Assembly: GCF_015680405.1 (NCBI RefSeq)
Contig: NZ_JADLJS010000014.1
Coordinates: forward strand, 1-64,000
Source of the DNA: Pseudomonas pudica
GTDB taxonomy: Bacteria > Pseudomonadota > Gammaproteobacteria > Pseudomonadales > Pseudomonadaceae
Direction: 5' to 3'
DNA length: 64,000 nucleotides
The translations under genes were made by a program, and so were the position numbers. Each line of letters begins with the position of its first letter. Within the stretch, counting starts at the first letter, position 1. Of the stretch, positions 56,527 to 64,000 are shown piece by piece. The notes below the pieces were generated by a model, which was not told the DNA's origin, did no database searches, and saw nothing but the letters and a program-made list of their open reading frames with translations.

Positions 56527-57537
56527 TCAGCGCTGATGACGGATGCGTGGGTTGGCCAGGCCGTAGAGGATATCCACGACGAAGTTGACCAGGATCACCA
56601 GGCAGGCGATCAACAGGATGCCGTTCTGGACCACGGGGTAGTCACGGGCACCGATGGCTTCGATCAGCCACTTGCCGATGCCCGGCCAGGAAAAGATGGT
56701 TTCGGTCAGCACCGCACCGGCCAGCAACGTGCCGACCTGCAGGCCGAATACGGTCAGTACCGGGATCAGCGCGTTGCGCAGGCCGTGCACGAACACCACG
56801 CGGGCCGGCGACAGGCCTTTGGCGCGGGCGGTGCGGATGTAGTCCTCGCGCAGCACTTCGAGCATCGACGAGCGGGTCATGCGGGCAATCACCGCCAGCG
56901 GGATGGTGCCAAGCACGATGGCCGGCAAAATCAGGTGCATCACCGCGTCCTTGAACGCACCTTCCTCGTCGCTGAGCAGGGTGTCGATGAGCATGAAGCC
57001 GGTCTTCGGCTCGATGTCGTAGAGCAGGTCGATGCGCCCGGAAACCGGGGTCCAGCCCAGGCTTACCGAGAAGAACATGATCAGGATCAGGCCCCACCAG
57101 AAGATCGGCATGGAGTAACCGGCCAGGGAAATACCCATCACCCCGTGGTCGAACAGCGATCCGCGCTTGAGCGCAGCGATCACGCCGGCCAGCAGGCCGA
57201 CGATGCCGGCGAACAACAGGGCGGCGAAGGCCAGTTCGAGGGTGGCCGGGAACAGGGTGAGGAACTCGCTCCACACGCTCTCGCGGGTGCGCAGCGATTC
57301 ACCGAGGTCACCCTGGGCCAGCTTGCCGACATAGTCCAGGTACTGGACCGGCAGCGGCTTGTTCAGACCCAGGCGCTCCATGGCCTGGGCATGCATTTCG
57401 GGGTCGACCCTGCGCTCGCCCATCATCACTTCCACCGGGTCGCCGGGGATCAGGCGTATGAGCGCGAAGGTCAGCAAGGTGATACCGAAAAAGGTCGGTA
57501 TCAGCAGGCCAAGGCGCCGGGCAATAAAGCTCAACAT
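56527..57537 (-). CDS. dppB: Dipeptide ABC transporter permease DppB
   Basis: 336 residues. 'LSFIARRLGLLIPTFFGITL' N-terminal helix and 'RLIPGDPVEVMMGERR' DppB motif, 'LGLNKPLPVQYLDYVGKLAQGDLGESLRTR', and the EAA region 'VLREDYIRTARAKGLSPARVVFVHGLRNALIPVLT'-type loop, 'VLTETIFSWPGIGKWLIEAI'. Follows the gene for the binding protein at 57629 after a 91-bp spacer with a strong hairpin. Confidence 0.96.
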   Translation of the reverse strand: MLSFIARRLGLLIPTFFGITLLTFALIRLIPGDPVEVMMGERRVDPEMHAQAMERLGLNKPLPVQYLDYVGKLAQGDLGESLRTRESVWSEFLTLFPATLELAFAALLFAGIVGLLAGVIAALKRGSLFDHGVMGISLAGYSMPIFWWGLILIMFFSVSLGWTPVSGRIDLLYDIEPKTGFMLIDTLLSDEEGAFKDAVMHLILPAIVLGTIPLAVIARMTRSSMLEVLREDYIRTARAKGLSPARVVFVHGLRNALIPVLTVFGLQVGTLLAGAVLTETIFSWPGIGKWLIEAIGARDYPVVQNGILLIACLVILVNFVVDILYGLANPRIRHQR

Positions 57538-57588
57538 TGTCGGGGTTACCTCATCAGGCCGTGGGGCGATCAGCCCGCTACGGTGGTG

Positions 57589-57617
57589 CCGCCGGTTCCC
57601 GTGTGGGTTGCCGGCGG
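57589..57617 (-). other. Hairpin between the dppA-type gene and dppB
   Basis: CCGCCGG / CCGGCGG outer stem with an inner CCC/GGG pair. No T-run, so it looks like an mRNA-processing or 3'-protection hairpin that would allow more binding-protein mRNA than permease mRNA, as is common in dpp/opp operons. Confidence 0.5.
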
Positions 57618-57628
57618 TCGTTGTTGTT

Positions 57629-59239
57629 CTACTTCACCTTGGTGGTGGCGAAGTTGTTATTGGTCAGAGGGTTGATCACGTAGCCCTCCACGTTGTCACG
57701 CATGGCGGTGAACATCTTTGGATGGGCCATGCTGATCCAGGGTTGGTCGTCATCGTACACTTTCAATGCCTCGTTATAGAGCCTTGCACGCTCGTCGTTG
57801 TCGATCACTTCGCGGGCGCGGCTGATCAACTCCTGGAACTTAGGGTTGCACCAGCGCGCATAGTTCTCGCCGCTTTTGGCGGCATCGCAACTGAGCAGCG
57901 GGCTGAGGAAGTTGTCCGGGTCGCCGTTGTCGCCGGCCCAGCCGGTGGACACCAGGTCGGCCTCGCCTTTCTTGGCCCGGCGCAGCATTTCGGCCCACTC
58001 CATCACGCGGATGTCCAGCTTCAGGCCGATCTGTTTGAGGTCGGCCTGCAGCATCTCGGCAGACAAACGCGGGTTGGGGTTGGTCGGGCCGCCGCCGTTG
58101 CGCGTGAACAGGGTGATTACCGTACCTTCGGGCACGCCCGCCTGCTTGAGCAGATCGCGCGCCTTGGCCAGGTCGCGGGGCGGGTTTCTGTTCTCGTTGT
58201 TGTAGCCGATCATGGTCGGCGGGTACGGATTCACGCCGACCAGTGCATTGCCTTTGCCGAACAATTGGTCGACATGGGTCTGGCGGTCGAAGGCCATGTT
58301 GATGGCTTTGCGCACGCGAACGTCGCTCAGGTATTTGTGTTCGGTGTTCATCGAGATGTAACCGGTGACCAAGGCCTCGATCTCCTCGACCTTGAGTTTC
58401 GGGTCCTGCTTGATCGACGGTACATCATCGGGCTTGGGATAGAGTGCCACCTGGCATTCGTTGGCGCGCAGTTTCTGCAGGCGCACGTTGCTGTCGGTAG
58501 CGATAGCGAAGACCAGCGCATCGGCAGGCGGCTTGCCGCGGAAATAGTCCGGGTTGGGCTTGAAGCGAACCTGGGCATCCTTGTTGTAACGCTGGAAGAT
58601 GAACGGGCCGGTGCCGATTGGCTTGCTGTTCAACTCGGCAGCCTTGCCGGCCTTGAGCAGCTGGTCGCCGTACTCGGCGGAGTAGATCGAGGTGAAGCCC
58701 ATGGCCATGTCGCGCAGGAATGGCGCTTCCGGTCGGTTAAGGGTAATCACCACGGTGTGCTCGTCGGCTTTGCTGACCGACTTGAGCAGGTCCTTGAAGC
58801 CCATGCTCTCGAAGTACGGGTAACCGACGCTGGTCTTGTCATGCCATGGATGGTTCGGATCGAGCTGGCGATTGAGGCTCCACAGGACGTCATCGGCGTT
58901 GAAGTTGCGGGTGGGCTTGAAGTAGTCGGTAGTGTGGAACTTCACGCCCTGGCGCAGGTGGAAGGTGTAGGTCAGGCCGTCTGCTGAAATGTCCCAGCGC
59001 TCGGCCAAGGCCGGCTGGACTTCGGTGGTACCGGGCTTGAAGTCGACCAGGCGGTTGAATACCGTCTCGGCAGAGGCATCGGCGGTAACCGCAGTGGTGT
59101 ACTGGACGATGTCGAACCCTTCAGGGCTGGCTTCGGTGCACACCACCAGCGGTTTGGCCGCCAGTTGCGTGGCGCTGCCCAGGATCAGCGCTGCCAGGGC
59201 TAGGCGCAGCGGCAGCGATTTCATGAAAGCTTTCTGCAT
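57629..59239 (-). CDS. dppA: Dipeptide-binding protein (DppA family), dppB-proximal copy
   Basis: 536 residues, ATG 59239 after CAGGGAG; MKSLPL at 59224 is an alternative. Signal peptide ends after 'ATQLAAK' (about 30). SBP family 5: 'PLVVCTEASPEGFDIVQYTTAVTADAS', 'LAERWDISADGLTYTFHLRQGVKFH', 'NADDVLWSLNRQ', 'SWAGDNGDPDNFLSPLLSC'-type segments. It is the binder adjacent to dppBCDF (the dppA4 position of P. aeruginosa). Sequence differs clearly from the two other binders in this window. Confidence 0.93.
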   Translation of the reverse strand: MQKAFMKSLPLRLALAALILGSATQLAAKPLVVCTEASPEGFDIVQYTTAVTADASAETVFNRLVDFKPGTTEVQPALAERWDISADGLTYTFHLRQGVKFHTTDYFKPTRNFNADDVLWSLNRQLDPNHPWHDKTSVGYPYFESMGFKDLLKSVSKADEHTVVITLNRPEAPFLRDMAMGFTSIYSAEYGDQLLKAGKAAELNSKPIGTGPFIFQRYNKDAQVRFKPNPDYFRGKPPADALVFAIATDSNVRLQKLRANECQVALYPKPDDVPSIKQDPKLKVEEIEALVTGYISMNTEHKYLSDVRVRKAINMAFDRQTHVDQLFGKGNALVGVNPYPPTMIGYNNENRNPPRDLAKARDLLKQAGVPEGTVITLFTRNGGGPTNPNPRLSAEMLQADLKQIGLKLDIRVMEWAEMLRRAKKGEADLVSTGWAGDNGDPDNFLSPLLSCDAAKSGENYARWCNPKFQELISRAREVIDNDERARLYNEALKVYDDDQPWISMAHPKMFTAMRDNVEGYVINPLTNNNFATTKVK

Positions 59240-59279
59240 GGGTTGAAACTCCCTGCTTGCATTGATTCCAGCGTAGCCG

Positions 59280-59307
59280 CCACGGCCCGCAGCGAAGCAG
59301 GCCGTGG
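59280..59307 (-). other. Hairpin between the opdP-like porin and the dppB-proximal binder
   Basis: CCACGGCC / GGCCGTGG 8-bp stem with a 12-base loop, no T-tract; a further mRNA-stabilising hairpin in the dpp cluster. Confidence 0.5.
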
Positions 59308-59316
59308 CGCCGGCGG

Positions 59317-60696
59317 TCAGAGAATGTTGAATGGAATGGTGGTCACCACCCGGAACTCATCCAGGCTGCCATCGCCCTGGGCCTTGCTGGCGCGGTGCGC
59401 GGTGTAGGTAGCACGGATGCTGGTGTCCTTCAGCGGCCCGCTCTGTACCGCGTAGCTGGTGCCGAAGCCCCACTCGTAGTGGGTTTCGCCATCCAGGCCG
59501 TTCACGTCATAGGCGGTACCGCGGTAATGGGTACCATCGATGCCCCAGCCGCGGGCGTTGTACAGGTTGAACTTCAGGCCCGGCACGCCGTACGGCGCCA
59601 TGTTCAGCACGTAGGAGATCTGCAGCGATTTCTCGTTGGGGCCGTTGAAGTCCGACAGCAGCGAGTTGGCCAGGTAGATGCCGTTGGTTTCGTGCAGGTA
59701 GTCGAAGTACTCGTTGCCGTTGACCTGCTGCCAGGAGGCGCTGAGGGTGTGGGCCTGGTGGGTAAGGCCGAACGACAGGCTGTAGGTGTCGTTGTCGATA
59801 TCGCCCATCTTCTTGCTGCCGGCGTCGACGGTCTTGTAGTAGTTCAGGCCAGTGCTCAGGCTGAGCACTGCGCTGTCGCCGAGCACGTGGTTGGCACCGA
59901 AGTAGTACTGGTTCCAGAAGTCGTCGACCTTGGTGGCGTACAGGCTGGTGCTAAGGCTCTTGAACGGCTGGTAGTTGATGCCGGCGGTGCTGGCGCGGTC
60001 GGTTTCAACGCCAGTGGCACTGTACTCGCTGCGGAACTTGCTGAGGCTTTGTTCGGTACGCGGCGAGACGCGGTCGAAGGTGCCAAGATCGAAGCTCAGG
60101 TTGTCGAATTCGGCACTGTGCAAAAACGCGCCCTGGAAGCTCGAGGGCAGGGCACGGTTGCCGATGTAGGCGATCATCGGCGTGTCCACCGATTGGCGGC
60201 CGACGGTGAGGGTGGTGTTGGACACCCGCGCCTTCACGTTGGCCAGGCCCATCTTGCTCCACTGGCCAACCGGGTCGCCGTCGCTGTGGGTCAGGGTGCG
60301 GTTGTTGGGGCCGGCGACGTCCTCGCGGTTCTGTTGCAGGGCGATGGCATTGTAGCCGGCGGCTTCGACGGCAAAGCCGACGGTGCCCTGGGTGAAGCCG
60401 GAGCTGTAGTTGAGGATGGTGCCCTGCACCCAGTTCTCGCGGCTGTGAGTGTCGTGGCGGGTGCCGTCGCTCTTGTAGTACTTCCACAGCGGGGCGCGTG
60501 CGGCGCGCTCGCGGGCATACCAGTTGCGGGTGCTGCCGGACAGGCTCTGGCCATCGACGAAGCCGCTGGCCTGTTCCTGCTCGCTGCTGCCTTTGAGGGT
60601 GATGGGCACGTATTCCTGGCTTTGCGGGTCGGCCTGGGCCACGGTGGATAAGGCACTGATGGATAACGCCAGTGCGGTCAAGGTGAATAGTCTCAA
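59317..60696 (-). CDS. opdP: OprD-family porin OpdP (dipeptide/glycine-glutamate channel)
   Basis: 459 residues. The start is a TTG at 60696, with GGGAG nine bases upstream. Signal peptide 'LFTLTALALSISALSTVAQA'. OprD-type barrel: 'SGFVDGQSLSGSTRNWYARE', 'GFTQGTVGFAVEAAGYNAI', 'YFDYLHETNGIYLANSLLSDFNGPNEKSLQISYVLNMAPYGVPGLKFNLYNARGWGIDG'-type stretches, C-terminal 'TTIPFNIL'. Members admit dipeptides and basic amino acids. Placed between two dppA copies, it would supply the dpp importer with substrates; in P. aeruginosa OpdP takes Gly-Glu and arginine-containing peptides. Confidence 0.92.
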   Translation of the reverse strand: MRLFTLTALALSISALSTVAQADPQSQEYVPITLKGSSEQEQASGFVDGQSLSGSTRNWYARERAARAPLWKYYKSDGTRHDTHSRENWVQGTILNYSSGFTQGTVGFAVEAAGYNAIALQQNREDVAGPNNRTLTHSDGDPVGQWSKMGLANVKARVSNTTLTVGRQSVDTPMIAYIGNRALPSSFQGAFLHSAEFDNLSFDLGTFDRVSPRTEQSLSKFRSEYSATGVETDRASTAGINYQPFKSLSTSLYATKVDDFWNQYYFGANHVLGDSAVLSLSTGLNYYKTVDAGSKKMGDIDNDTYSLSFGLTHQAHTLSASWQQVNGNEYFDYLHETNGIYLANSLLSDFNGPNEKSLQISYVLNMAPYGVPGLKFNLYNARGWGIDGTHYRGTAYDVNGLDGETHYEWGFGTSYAVQSGPLKDTSIRATYTAHRASKAQGDGSLDEFRVVTTIPFNIL

Positions 60697-60715
60697 GGTT
60701 AAAGCTCCCTTTCTG
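60696..60715 (-). promoter_or_regulatory. A-rich element near the opdP ribosome binding site
   Basis: Minus strand AGAAGAACAGAAAGGGAG places AAGAACAG (seven of eight matches to AANAANAA) next to the Shine-Dalgarno; possible Hfq/Crc site. Weak. Confidence 0.25.
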
Positions 60716-60809
60716 TTCTTCTAGTTATTGCCTGGCCTTGTGGGCCGGGCTTCTTGCTGCGGTGTTGCCAGGGTTGCCCGGGGTCACAGGGCTGAATCGG
60801 GGAGTTGTG

Positions 60810-60916
60810 TTGGCTGTGCCGGCCCTTTCGCGGGTAAACCCGCTCCCACAGGGGCACCACAGGTTTCGGCATGTGCGCCGTACCTGTGGGAGCGGGTTTC
60901 CCCGCGAAGAGGCCCA
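60810..60916. repeat. REP pair (class A)
   Basis: CCGGCCCTTTCGCGGGTAAA... and inverted GGAGCGGGTTTCCCCGCGAA; the only REP pair lying inside the dpp gene cluster, between the second binder and opdP. Confidence 0.9.
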
Positions 60917-60929
60917 TGAGGGATAAAGA

Positions 60930-62522
60930 TCAATCAACACTCACACCGGAAAAAACGTTGCGCCCGAAAGGGCTGACCTTGAATTCGGAAACCTTGATGC
61001 TGAGCGGTTGGTTGACCGTGGAGTGCGCCACCGGGGTAATCGGCACCTGTTGCTTGAGCCGCTGCTGGGCCTGTTGGTACAGGGCGGTGCGCTGCGCGCG
61101 GTCGGTGACCTGCTTGGCCTGCTTGACCAGGCTGTCGTACTGCGGATCGCACCACTGCGAGTAGTTGTTGCTGCCGATGGCATCGCAGTTGTAGAGGGTG
61201 CCCAGCCAGTTGTCCGGGTCGCCGTTGTCTCCGGTCCAGCCGATCAGAGCGATATCGTGCTCGCCGCTTTTCATGCGCTTGAGGTACTCGCCCCATTCGT
61301 AGCTGACAATGCGCACCTTGAAGCCGAGCTTGCTCCAGTCGGCCTGGAGCATCTCCGCCATCAGCTTGGCGTTGGGGTTGTACGGGCGCTGCACCGGCAT
61401 GGCCCACAGGGTGATCTCGGTGCCTGGCTTGACCCCGGCCTGCTGCAGTAGCTGCTTGGCCTTTTCAGGGTCGAAGGGCGCGTCCTTGATGCTGTCGTCA
61501 TAGGACCACTGGGTCGGCGGCATGGCGTTGACTGCCAGCTGGCCGGAATCCTGGTACACGGCCTGGATGATCGCCTGCTTGTTCACTGCCATGTCCATCG
61601 CCTGGCGCACTTCCAGGCGGTCGAACGGTGGGTGCTGGGTGTTGTAGGCGATGTAGCCGAGGTTGAAGCCAGGTTGCTGCAGCACTTGCAGTTTGCTGTC
61701 GGCCTTGAGTGCAGGCAGGTCGGCGGGGCGCGGGTGCAGGGTGACCTGGCATTCGTTGCGGCGCAGCTTCTGGATGCGCACCGAAGGGTCGATGTTGATC
61801 GAGAACACCAGGTTGTCGATCTTCACGTCCTGCGGTGACCAATAGGCCTTGTTGCCCTTGTAGCGGATCTGCGAATCCTTCTGATAACGCTGGAAAACGA
61901 ACGGGCCGGTGCCGATCGGTTGCTGGTTGATGTCGCTGGGGCGACCGCTGGCCATCAGCTGTTCGGCGTATTCGGCAGAGAGGATGGAAGCAAAGCTCAT
62001 GGCCAGGTTCTGAATGAACGCGGCATCGACGCTGTTCAGGGTGAACACCACGGTCAGTGGATCGGTCTTTTCGACACGGGCGATGTTCTTGTCCAGGCCC
62101 ATGCTGATGAAATAGGGGAACTCGGTCGGGTAGGCCAGGCGGAATGGGTGGTTCTTGTCGAGCATGCGGTTGAAGGTGAACAGCACATCGTCGGCGTTGA
62201 AGTCGCGGCTCGGCTTGAAGGTCTTGTTGCTGTGGAATTTCACCCCTTCGCGCAGATGGAAGGTATAGCGCAGGCCATCCTCGGACACCTCCCAGCGGGT
62301 CGCCAGGGCAGGGTGCACGGCAGTGCCCCCGCGTTCGAACTCGACCAGGCGGTTGTAGATCGGTTCGGCTGCATCGTTGTCGGTGGCGCTGGTGTACTGG
62401 GCAGTGTCGAAGCCGGCGGGGCTGCCTTCGGAACAGAACACCAGGTTGTTGGCCAGCAGGGCCGGCGATTGGCTGATCAGGCCCAGGGCCAGCAGGGCGG
62501 AAACTCGGGTGGTATGGCGCAT
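60930..62522 (-). CDS. Dipeptide-binding protein (DppA family), second copy
   Basis: 530 residues from ATG 62522; the upstream frame extends but the signal peptide (MRHTTRVSALLALGLISQSP...LLA) begins here. SBP family 5: 'NNLVFCSEGSPAGFDTAQYTSATDND', 'RLVEFERGGTAVHPALATRWEVSEDGLRYTFHLREGVKFH', 'NADDVLFTFNRMLDKNHPFR'. Several blocks, e.g. 'AMPPTQWSYDDSIKDAPFDP', are identical to the copy at 62669, so the two are close tandem paralogues. Upstream of opdP and dppB-proximal binder. Confidence 0.92.
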   Translation of the reverse strand: MRHTTRVSALLALGLISQSPALLANNLVFCSEGSPAGFDTAQYTSATDNDAAEPIYNRLVEFERGGTAVHPALATRWEVSEDGLRYTFHLREGVKFHSNKTFKPSRDFNADDVLFTFNRMLDKNHPFRLAYPTEFPYFISMGLDKNIARVEKTDPLTVVFTLNSVDAAFIQNLAMSFASILSAEYAEQLMASGRPSDINQQPIGTGPFVFQRYQKDSQIRYKGNKAYWSPQDVKIDNLVFSINIDPSVRIQKLRRNECQVTLHPRPADLPALKADSKLQVLQQPGFNLGYIAYNTQHPPFDRLEVRQAMDMAVNKQAIIQAVYQDSGQLAVNAMPPTQWSYDDSIKDAPFDPEKAKQLLQQAGVKPGTEITLWAMPVQRPYNPNAKLMAEMLQADWSKLGFKVRIVSYEWGEYLKRMKSGEHDIALIGWTGDNGDPDNWLGTLYNCDAIGSNNYSQWCDPQYDSLVKQAKQVTDRAQRTALYQQAQQRLKQQVPITPVAHSTVNQPLSIKVSEFKVSPFGRNVFSGVSVD

Positions 62523-62635
62523 GGCAAGTCCTTTTACGTCTGTTTGCGCCGCCTCGGGGTACGAATGGCGGCAACAGGTCGCCGACCCCGCTGCGGATGG
62601 CGGCGGGACGACATGAAGAGGTGGCAAGGTTGGCG

Positions 62636-62659
62636 GGCACCCGCCGCTCAGCGGGTGCC
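62636..62659 (-). other. Hairpin at the 3' end of the partial dppA-type gene
   Basis: GGCACCCGC / GCGGGTGCC 9-bp stem with a 6-base loop, 9 bp beyond the stop codon; no T-run. Another stabilising hairpin of the dpp cluster. Confidence 0.5.
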
Positions 62660-62668
62660 GTAGCTAGG

Positions 62669-64000
62669 CTATTTGTCCACGCTGACGCCGTAGAAGGAGT
62701 TCAGTCCGAATGGGCTGATCTTGAAGTCCTTCACCTTGGCGCTCATGGGCTGGTACACGGTGGAGTGGGCGATCGGGGTGATCGGCACCTGCTCCTTGAG
62801 GATGTGCTGCGCCTTTTGATACAGCTCGGTGCGCTTGGCCTGGTCGGAAGTGGCCTTGGCCTGCTTGATCAGGTCGTCGTAGGGCTTGTAGCACCACTTG
62901 GAGAAGTTGTTGCCGTTCATGGCATCGCAGCCGTACAGGGTGCCCAGCCAGTTGTCCGGGTCACCGTTGTCACCGCTCCAGCCGATCAGCATGGCGCCCT
63001 GTTCGCCGCCTTTGGAGCGCTTGATGTACTCGCCCCATTCATAGCTGACGATCTTCGCCTTGATGCCGACCTTGGCCCAGTCGGATTGCAGCATCTCGGC
63101 CATCAGCTTGGCATTGGGGTTGTACGGACGTTGCACGGGCATCGCCCACAAGGTGATTTCGGTGCCTTCCTTGATGCCGGCTTCCTTGAGCAGTTGCTTG
63201 GCTTTTTCAGGGTCGAATGGCGCGTCCTTGATGCTGTCGTCATAGGACCACTGAGTCGGGGGCATGGCGTTGACCGCCAGTTGGCCGGCGCCTTGGTAGA
63301 CCGACTCGATGATCTTTTTCTTGTCCACGGCCATGTCCAGCGCCTCGCGGACTTTCAGCTGGGCCAGCGGGTTGGCCTCGTTGCTGCCCTTGACCTTGTC
63401 CATCACGTTGTAGGCGATGTAGCCGAGGTTGAAGCCGGCTTGCTGCGGCATCTGCAGCTTGGGGTCCTGTTTCAGCGGCTGGATGTCGGCGGGGCGAGGG
63501 AACAGAGTGACCTGGCACTCGTTCTTCTTCAGTTTCTGCATGCGCACCGACGCATCGGTGGTGATAGCGAAGATCAGGTTGTCGATCTTCACGTCATCGG
63601 GTTGCCAGTAGTCCTTGTTGCCCTTGAAGCGGATCTGCGCGTCCTTCTGGTACTTGCTGAACACGAACGGGCCAGTGCCGATCGGCTTCTGGTTGATGTC
63701 GGCGGCCTTGCCGTCCTTGAGCAACTGGTCGGCGTATTCGGCGGACTGGATCGAGGCGAAGCTCATGGCCAGGTTCTGGATGAATGCGGCGTCGACTTCG
63801 TTGAGGGTGAACTTGACAGTCTGTTCGTCGAGCTTCTCCAGTTTGGCGATGTTCTTGTCCATGCCCATGTCGGTGAAGTACGGGAACTCGGTGGGGTAGG
63901 CCTTGCGGAACGGGTGGTCCTTGTCGAGCATGCGGTTGAAGGTGAACAGCACGTCGTCGGCGTTGAAGTTGCGGGTGGGCTTGAAGTAGTCGGTGGTGTG
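62669..64000 (-). CDS. Dipeptide-binding protein (DppA family), third copy, 5' end beyond the window
   Basis: At least 443 residues; the frame is still open at 64000 (HTTDYFKPTRNFNADDVLFT read from the edge). The N-terminal signal peptide and first about 90 residues lie outside. Family 5 binder almost collinear with the copy at 60930: 'HPFRKAYPTEFPYFTDMGMDKNIAKLEK', 'INQKPIGTGPFVFSKYQKDAQIRFKGN', 'AMPPTQWSYDDSIKDAPFDP', 'IGWSGDNGDPDNWLGTLYGCDAMNGNNFSKWC'-type segments. Three binders for one permease suggests a broadened peptide range. Confidence 0.92.
   Translation of the reverse strand, partial: HTTDYFKPTRNFNADDVLFTFNRMLDKDHPFRKAYPTEFPYFTDMGMDKNIAKLEKLDEQTVKFTLNEVDAAFIQNLAMSFASIQSAEYADQLLKDGKAADINQKPIGTGPFVFSKYQKDAQIRFKGNKDYWQPDDVKIDNLIFAITTDASVRMQKLKKNECQVTLFPRPADIQPLKQDPKLQMPQQAGFNLGYIAYNVMDKVKGSNEANPLAQLKVREALDMAVDKKKIIESVYQGAGQLAVNAMPPTQWSYDDSIKDAPFDPEKAKQLLKEAGIKEGTEITLWAMPVQRPYNPNAKLMAEMLQSDWAKVGIKAKIVSYEWGEYIKRSKGGEQGAMLIGWSGDNGDPDNWLGTLYGCDAMNGNNFSKWCYKPYDDLIKQAKATSDQAKRTELYQKAQHILKEQVPITPIAHSTVYQPMSAKVKDFKISPFGLNSFYGVSVDK

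Noticed and set aside
57629..64000. The three dppA copies considered as an assembly duplication
   Set aside because: The copies differ throughout, in signal peptides and in intergenic sequence, so they are real paralogues.

Overview
The window is chromosomal DNA of a fluorescent pseudomonad, most likely of the Pseudomonas putida group. This rests on high-GC codon use, gene orders I recall from that genus (queA-tgt-yajC-secDF, cysE-iscRSUA-hscBA-fdx-iscX-ndk-rlmN-pilF-rodZ-ispG-hisS-bamB-der, piuB/piuA/piuC/speC, dpp genes with an OprD-family porin), and a dozen REP loci of the 'CGCGGGTnnACCCGCTCCCACAGG' type that are abundant in P. putida. Almost everything is core or common accessory genome. 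I see no prophage, insertion sequence, CRISPR array, plasmid gene or toxin cluster.

Layout. 1-4370: bestrophin-like channel (open at the left edge), then an orphan amino-acid binding protein and a DadA-like FAD dehydrogenase divergent from a LysR regulator. 4455-4723: REP pair, terminator and tRNA-Leu(CAA). 4831-10896: queuosine genes queA-tgt, Sec accessory genes yajC-secD-secF and a glycine-zipper protein. 11065-13579: suhB, trmJ, cysE. 13664-19287: iron-sulfur assembly operon iscR-iscS-iscU-iscA-hscB-hscA-fdx-iscX with recognisable IscR sites. 19377-28635: ndk, rlmN, pilF, rodZ, ispG, hisS, yfgM, bamB, der. 28845-30772: methionine-type aminotransferase plus omega-amidase. 30902-37672: piu iron-uptake cluster (PepSY-flavodoxin reductase fusion, TonB receptor, Fe/2OG hydroxylase, Sel1 protein). 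37944-39107: ornithine/lysine-type decarboxylase speC. 39602-43620: fecI-fecR-fecA-like ferric citrate uptake and signalling. 43759-47204: four-gene glycine-betaine/choline-type ABC importer with a long, strongly structured leader. 47764-49347: prfC. 49485-53270: polyamine-type module (binding protein, cupin, FAD oxidase, NTF2-like/AraC regulator). 53445: a 24-residue membrane microprotein. 53643-64000: dipeptide importer dppBCDF with three binding proteins and an OprD-family porin.

How the parts relate. Two iron-import systems flank speC, and the Fe-S assembly operon lies upstream. Several solute-binding proteins outnumber the permeases nearby, which suggests shared importers. Gaps are compact and mostly hold REP pairs, terminators or hairpins. 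I found no clearly undescribed system. The best candidates for something new are the structured leader at 47220-47400, the promoter-overlapping palindrome at piuA, the nested terminator/promoter before ndk, and the module controlled by the NTF2-AraC fusion regulator.
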